A DNA stretch of 64,000 nucleotides from Edaphochlamys debaryana. Its lineage: Eukaryota; Chlorophyta; Chlorophyceae; Chlamydomonadales. Of this stretch, positions 61,177 through 64,000 are shown piece by piece; position 1 is the stretch's first letter, and each line of letters starts with the position of its first letter. The DNA is taken from positions 186,001 through 250,000 of the forward strand of contig JAEHOE010000097.1 of assembly GCA_016858145.1 (NCBI GenBank), given 5' to 3'. The notes under the pieces were generated by a model. The model saw only the letters and a program-made list of their open reading frames with translations, made no database searches and was not told where the DNA came from. The position numbers and the translations under genes were made by a program.

Positions 61177-64000
61177 ATGAGGTGGCTACTGGCCTGCTTC
61201 CGCGGGCCTGTGGAACAGCCAGGCAGGGCGGCGAGCGCCCCTGAACTAGCAGATGCCTCGGCTGTCGCACAGCGCAGAAGTGAGCTGGCCCAGCCTGAAC
61301 GCTCAGAGACAGCGCCGTCTGCTGGCAGCCCTGGCGATACCTTGGAAAGGGCACAGAGAGCCCATCAAGACGAACGCCCGAGCGCGCACGCACACGCCCC
61401 GGACCGCAGTGAAGAAACTGAAGCACCTAACGTTCCGAACACGACTGCTGTGGTCGCGGGACCAGTCGCTCCCGAAAGCGTGGAGGTCCACCACCTCGAC
61501 GAGACAAATGCTGCGCGGGCGCCACCCACTGCTCTACCAGCGCTACCGTCGTCGCAGCACCACCACGCGGGAGTATTAGCGCCCAGCATCGGGGCGGTGT
61601 GTGCTGCCGCACCGGCTGTTCCGAGTCCGGCTGCCCAGCAGCCCCTCGTCGCGCTCCCGCCTTCAGACGAAGCCGTGGGGCCACTACTCGGCGCCCTCCG
61701 CAGCACAGAGCCCTGCTCTCCTCCCTCTGGCGACGCAACACCCCACACCAGCGCCACCTTCGCGCTCCGAGGCGGCGGCGCCTTAGCCCTCCTCAGCGAG
61801 CCCGCCGGCGTGGGGGCCGGCGGGTCCCTCGCAGGTCGGCCCGCGTACCTGCTGCGAGGCCGGGCGTCGCTGGACGCGTTGATCCTCTTCGGGTCCTTAC
61901 TGAGAGCAGCGGATGAGGTGGGCCTGGCGGCCGTCTCCGCCGGCGGCTCGGTATCGGGCCCACAGACCGGATCTGGGTCGGGGCCCAACTCGGCGGCGGT
62001 CTCGGGGTCAGGGTCGGCGGCGCCGCCGGCGGGCTTTGTCTTGCCGGCGTCGGCAGCCCTACTGGCGGGGCAGCGTCTGGAGCGGATCGAAAGCGGGGAC
62101 CTGCCCCCAGAGAGCGGGGACCAAGGTCACATAGCCACAGGGACGACGTCGGCGGCGGTGGGCTCAGGGCCCGACTCGGCCGGGCGTGACAGCAGCAATC
62201 CGCCGCCGTCAGGGCCCGGCCCCGCCCCAGGCGGGCCCCACGGCATGCCGCCGCATCGGCTCAGTCGCTCGGGCGGGCCGGAAGCGGGGCCGGATGCGGC
62301 GGCGGTTGCGGGGGCGATTGCGCTGGCCAATGGCAGCAGTGGGGGCGGCGCTGGCCGGGCGGCTGTTGCCGCTGCGCTCGGCAGCTCTCCCCGCGCCTCG
62401 GGCACTTCCGGCGGGGGCGGGGCGGGTCGGTCGACCGAGAACGGCTTCACCTTCTCGCGCCCCACGCCACAGTCGAGCAAGCAGTGGCCCGGCAGCGCCG
62501 AGAACAGCCGCCCGCTTGCGTCAGAGCCCTTGGCCCAGGCACAACTGCCAACGGACGCCGACGCACGCGTCTTTGAGCTGTTCATGCGCCTCGTAACCAA
62601 CGGGTCAGACGTGGACATTCTCAGTGGGACGCAGGCTGGAGGCGACCGTTCCTCTGCCAACACGCTGAGCCAGCTGGGCGCGACCGCCGGGGGCGCAGGA
62701 GGCAACAGCTTGTACAACCACCTCGTGCTTGGTACGAACGGTACGGGCAACGGCTCCAACGGCTCGACCGGCAAGCTGCCGTACATGTCCGGCCGGCGCG
62801 ACGTGAACGTTAGTAACATGGTGGCGGCGCTGGCGGGCCCGCAGAGCTTCGCCGCTGACGCGGCTCCCGGCCACGGTCGCGTTCCGCCGCCGCTGCACCA
62901 CATCCGCGGCCCGCGCCAGCCGCCAGCGTCGGTGGCGGCGGCTGGCGGCGCGGCGGGTGTGACGTCACCCACGGCGTCGACGTCGCCGCGGGCTGGTCCC
63001 TGCGCCGCCAGCGCTCCGCTGATGCTCGTCCACGACGCAGTCGCGCGGCGGCGGAGCTGGGACACACACGGCAGCGCGGCCATGGCGGCGGTGGCGGCGG
63101 CAGCGGCGGCGCGTTTGATCCAGGCAGCCGCGGCCGGCAGCCGCGCTCAGAACGGCAGCAACAGCGGCAGCGGCGGAGTTACGGGCGGCGGCGCGGGGTC
63201 TCCCGGTGTTGGGGGTGCGGCGCTGTGCACCTCGCCGCGGCTCATGCCGTTCGTCGCCGTCGGGGGGCTGTCGCGGCAGACGTCGCTGGGGGCCCGCAAC
63301 GCCTCCGCCACGTCCCTCGTGAAACTGGCCACGGGCAGCGGCAGTATGCGCGACGTGCTGTCGAGGCTGCAGCTGCACGCGGCCTCTGGGCCCACCGGCG
63401 AGGTGGGTGCGGGGCCGTGGGTGGGCATGGGCATGGGCATGGGAATGGGGACCGGCAGTGCAAGCAAACTGTCCTCCACATCCCGCTAGCCTCGCCCAGA
63501 AACTTTGCTCCGCACCTGTCTAAGCCCCGCTCCGCCCTGCCCCACCCTGCCCCGCACGGCCCCGCCCCGCAGCCCCACCAGGGCCTGAGCGAGGACGGCA
63601 GTTGGTCCACCCACACGGGCCTGGCCTCGCTCTTCGACGCCCACCTCACCGCCGCGCTGCGGCACCAGGGGGCCGTGCGCACCTTCAAGCGCGCCGTGGG
63701 CGGCAACCTGGCGGCCGCCACCATCACCGCCAGCTCCCTCAGCCGCCTCAACACGGGCACTGAGTCGGTTGCGTCACAGATCACCGGTGGGTGCGCGGGC
63801 TCGGGGCCGGGGCCGGCGGCTGTGTCGAGAGCATTTAGCGCGCTTGGGGCATGAGCCCATGGGGTGTTGGCTCAATTCACGTAGTTCCACGCAGGTGCTG
63901 TTGGTGACTCAGAATGTGTGCCTGATCTATTCACCGCTTGTTGTGGGTGACCTCTGATGTGTGCGGCAACGCTGCCCGGGCCCGCCTTATCACCGCACGG
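61177..64000 (+). CDS. 5' part of a large low-complexity protein, cut by the window end
   Basis: Exon 1 is 61177–63402 (742 codons). A second exon from about 63573 to 63786 follows in phase (SEDGSWSTHTGLASLFDAHL, then RHQGAVRTFKRAVGG). More exons must lie beyond 64000. The start MRWLLACFRGPVEQPG has a Cys and a short hydrophobic patch that might be lipidated. The middle is Ser/Gly/Ala-rich. Better-ordered patches are ASLDALILFGSLLRAADEVG, ARVFELFMRLVTNGSDVDIL and SATSLVKLATGSGSMRDVLS. A GMGMGMGMG run precedes the exon end in the read-through frame. Similar N-terminal regions precede kinase or cyclase domains in volvocine proteins, but no such domain is visible here, so no function is given. 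Confidence 0.55.

Noticed and set aside
61177..64000. Assignment as a protein kinase or cyclase
   Set aside because: No catalytic motif is present within the window. The similarity is only in the style of the N-terminal region.

Overview
The window is nuclear DNA of a green alga, most likely a volvocine/Chlamydomonadales species. The evidence is very high GC, genes split by many short GT–AG introns of roughly 70–600 bases, strong preference for G or C at third codon positions, long Ala/Gly/Pro/Ser/Gln-rich linkers, plastid-type transit peptides, and a long MYND-finger protein of a kind common in these algae. No bacterial operons, rRNA, tRNA, CRISPR array or complete transposon was seen. Exons below were joined by hand from splice sites, reading phase and protein similarity recalled from memory. 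Where a junction is a guess, the entry says so.

Layout. 1–6.7 kb is mostly empty but holds a minus-strand gene with a PB1-like segment (3.4–4.8 kb) and a decayed partial copy of it (about 1.4–1.7 kb). 6.7–9.3 kb (−) is a low-complexity protein with a five-times repeated motif. 10.4–19.4 kb (−) is a very long codanin-1 (CDAN1) homologue. It is divergent, across 366 bases, from an 808-residue protein at 19.8–23.8 kb (+). 24.4–28.5 kb (−) is a 1024-residue MYND zinc-finger protein. 30.0–32.7 kb (−) is a plastid DUF2358/SnoaL-like protein, divergent from a polyamine/amino-acid transporter of the plant LAT/PUT type at 33.5–37.4 kb (+). 37.4–39.5 kb is repeat-rich and gene-free. 39.6–40.8 kb (−) is a secreted ML-domain (NPC2-like) lipid-binding protein, divergent from an NAD+-dependent DNA ligase at 41.4–46.5 kb (+). 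47.2–48.4 kb (+) is a small Cys-rich protein. 49.3–51.0 kb (−) is a tandem-BRCT protein. 52.6–56.7 kb (−) and 57.4–60.0 kb (+) are divergent uncharacterised proteins, and 61.2 kb to the window end (+) is the 5' part of another.

The most notable part is the ligase/BRCT neighbourhood. A bacterial-type LigA is encoded by 17 exons with a transit-like N-terminus and a complete active site. Its C-terminal BRCT domain shares intron positions, all phase 0, with both BRCT domains of the nearby inverted tandem-BRCT gene, which points to local duplication of one intron-bearing BRCT unit. Other points are several apparent GC–AG introns, exon/intron-junction duplications inside introns, a duplicated terminal exon next to the ML gene, and a dispersed ~116-bp repeat.
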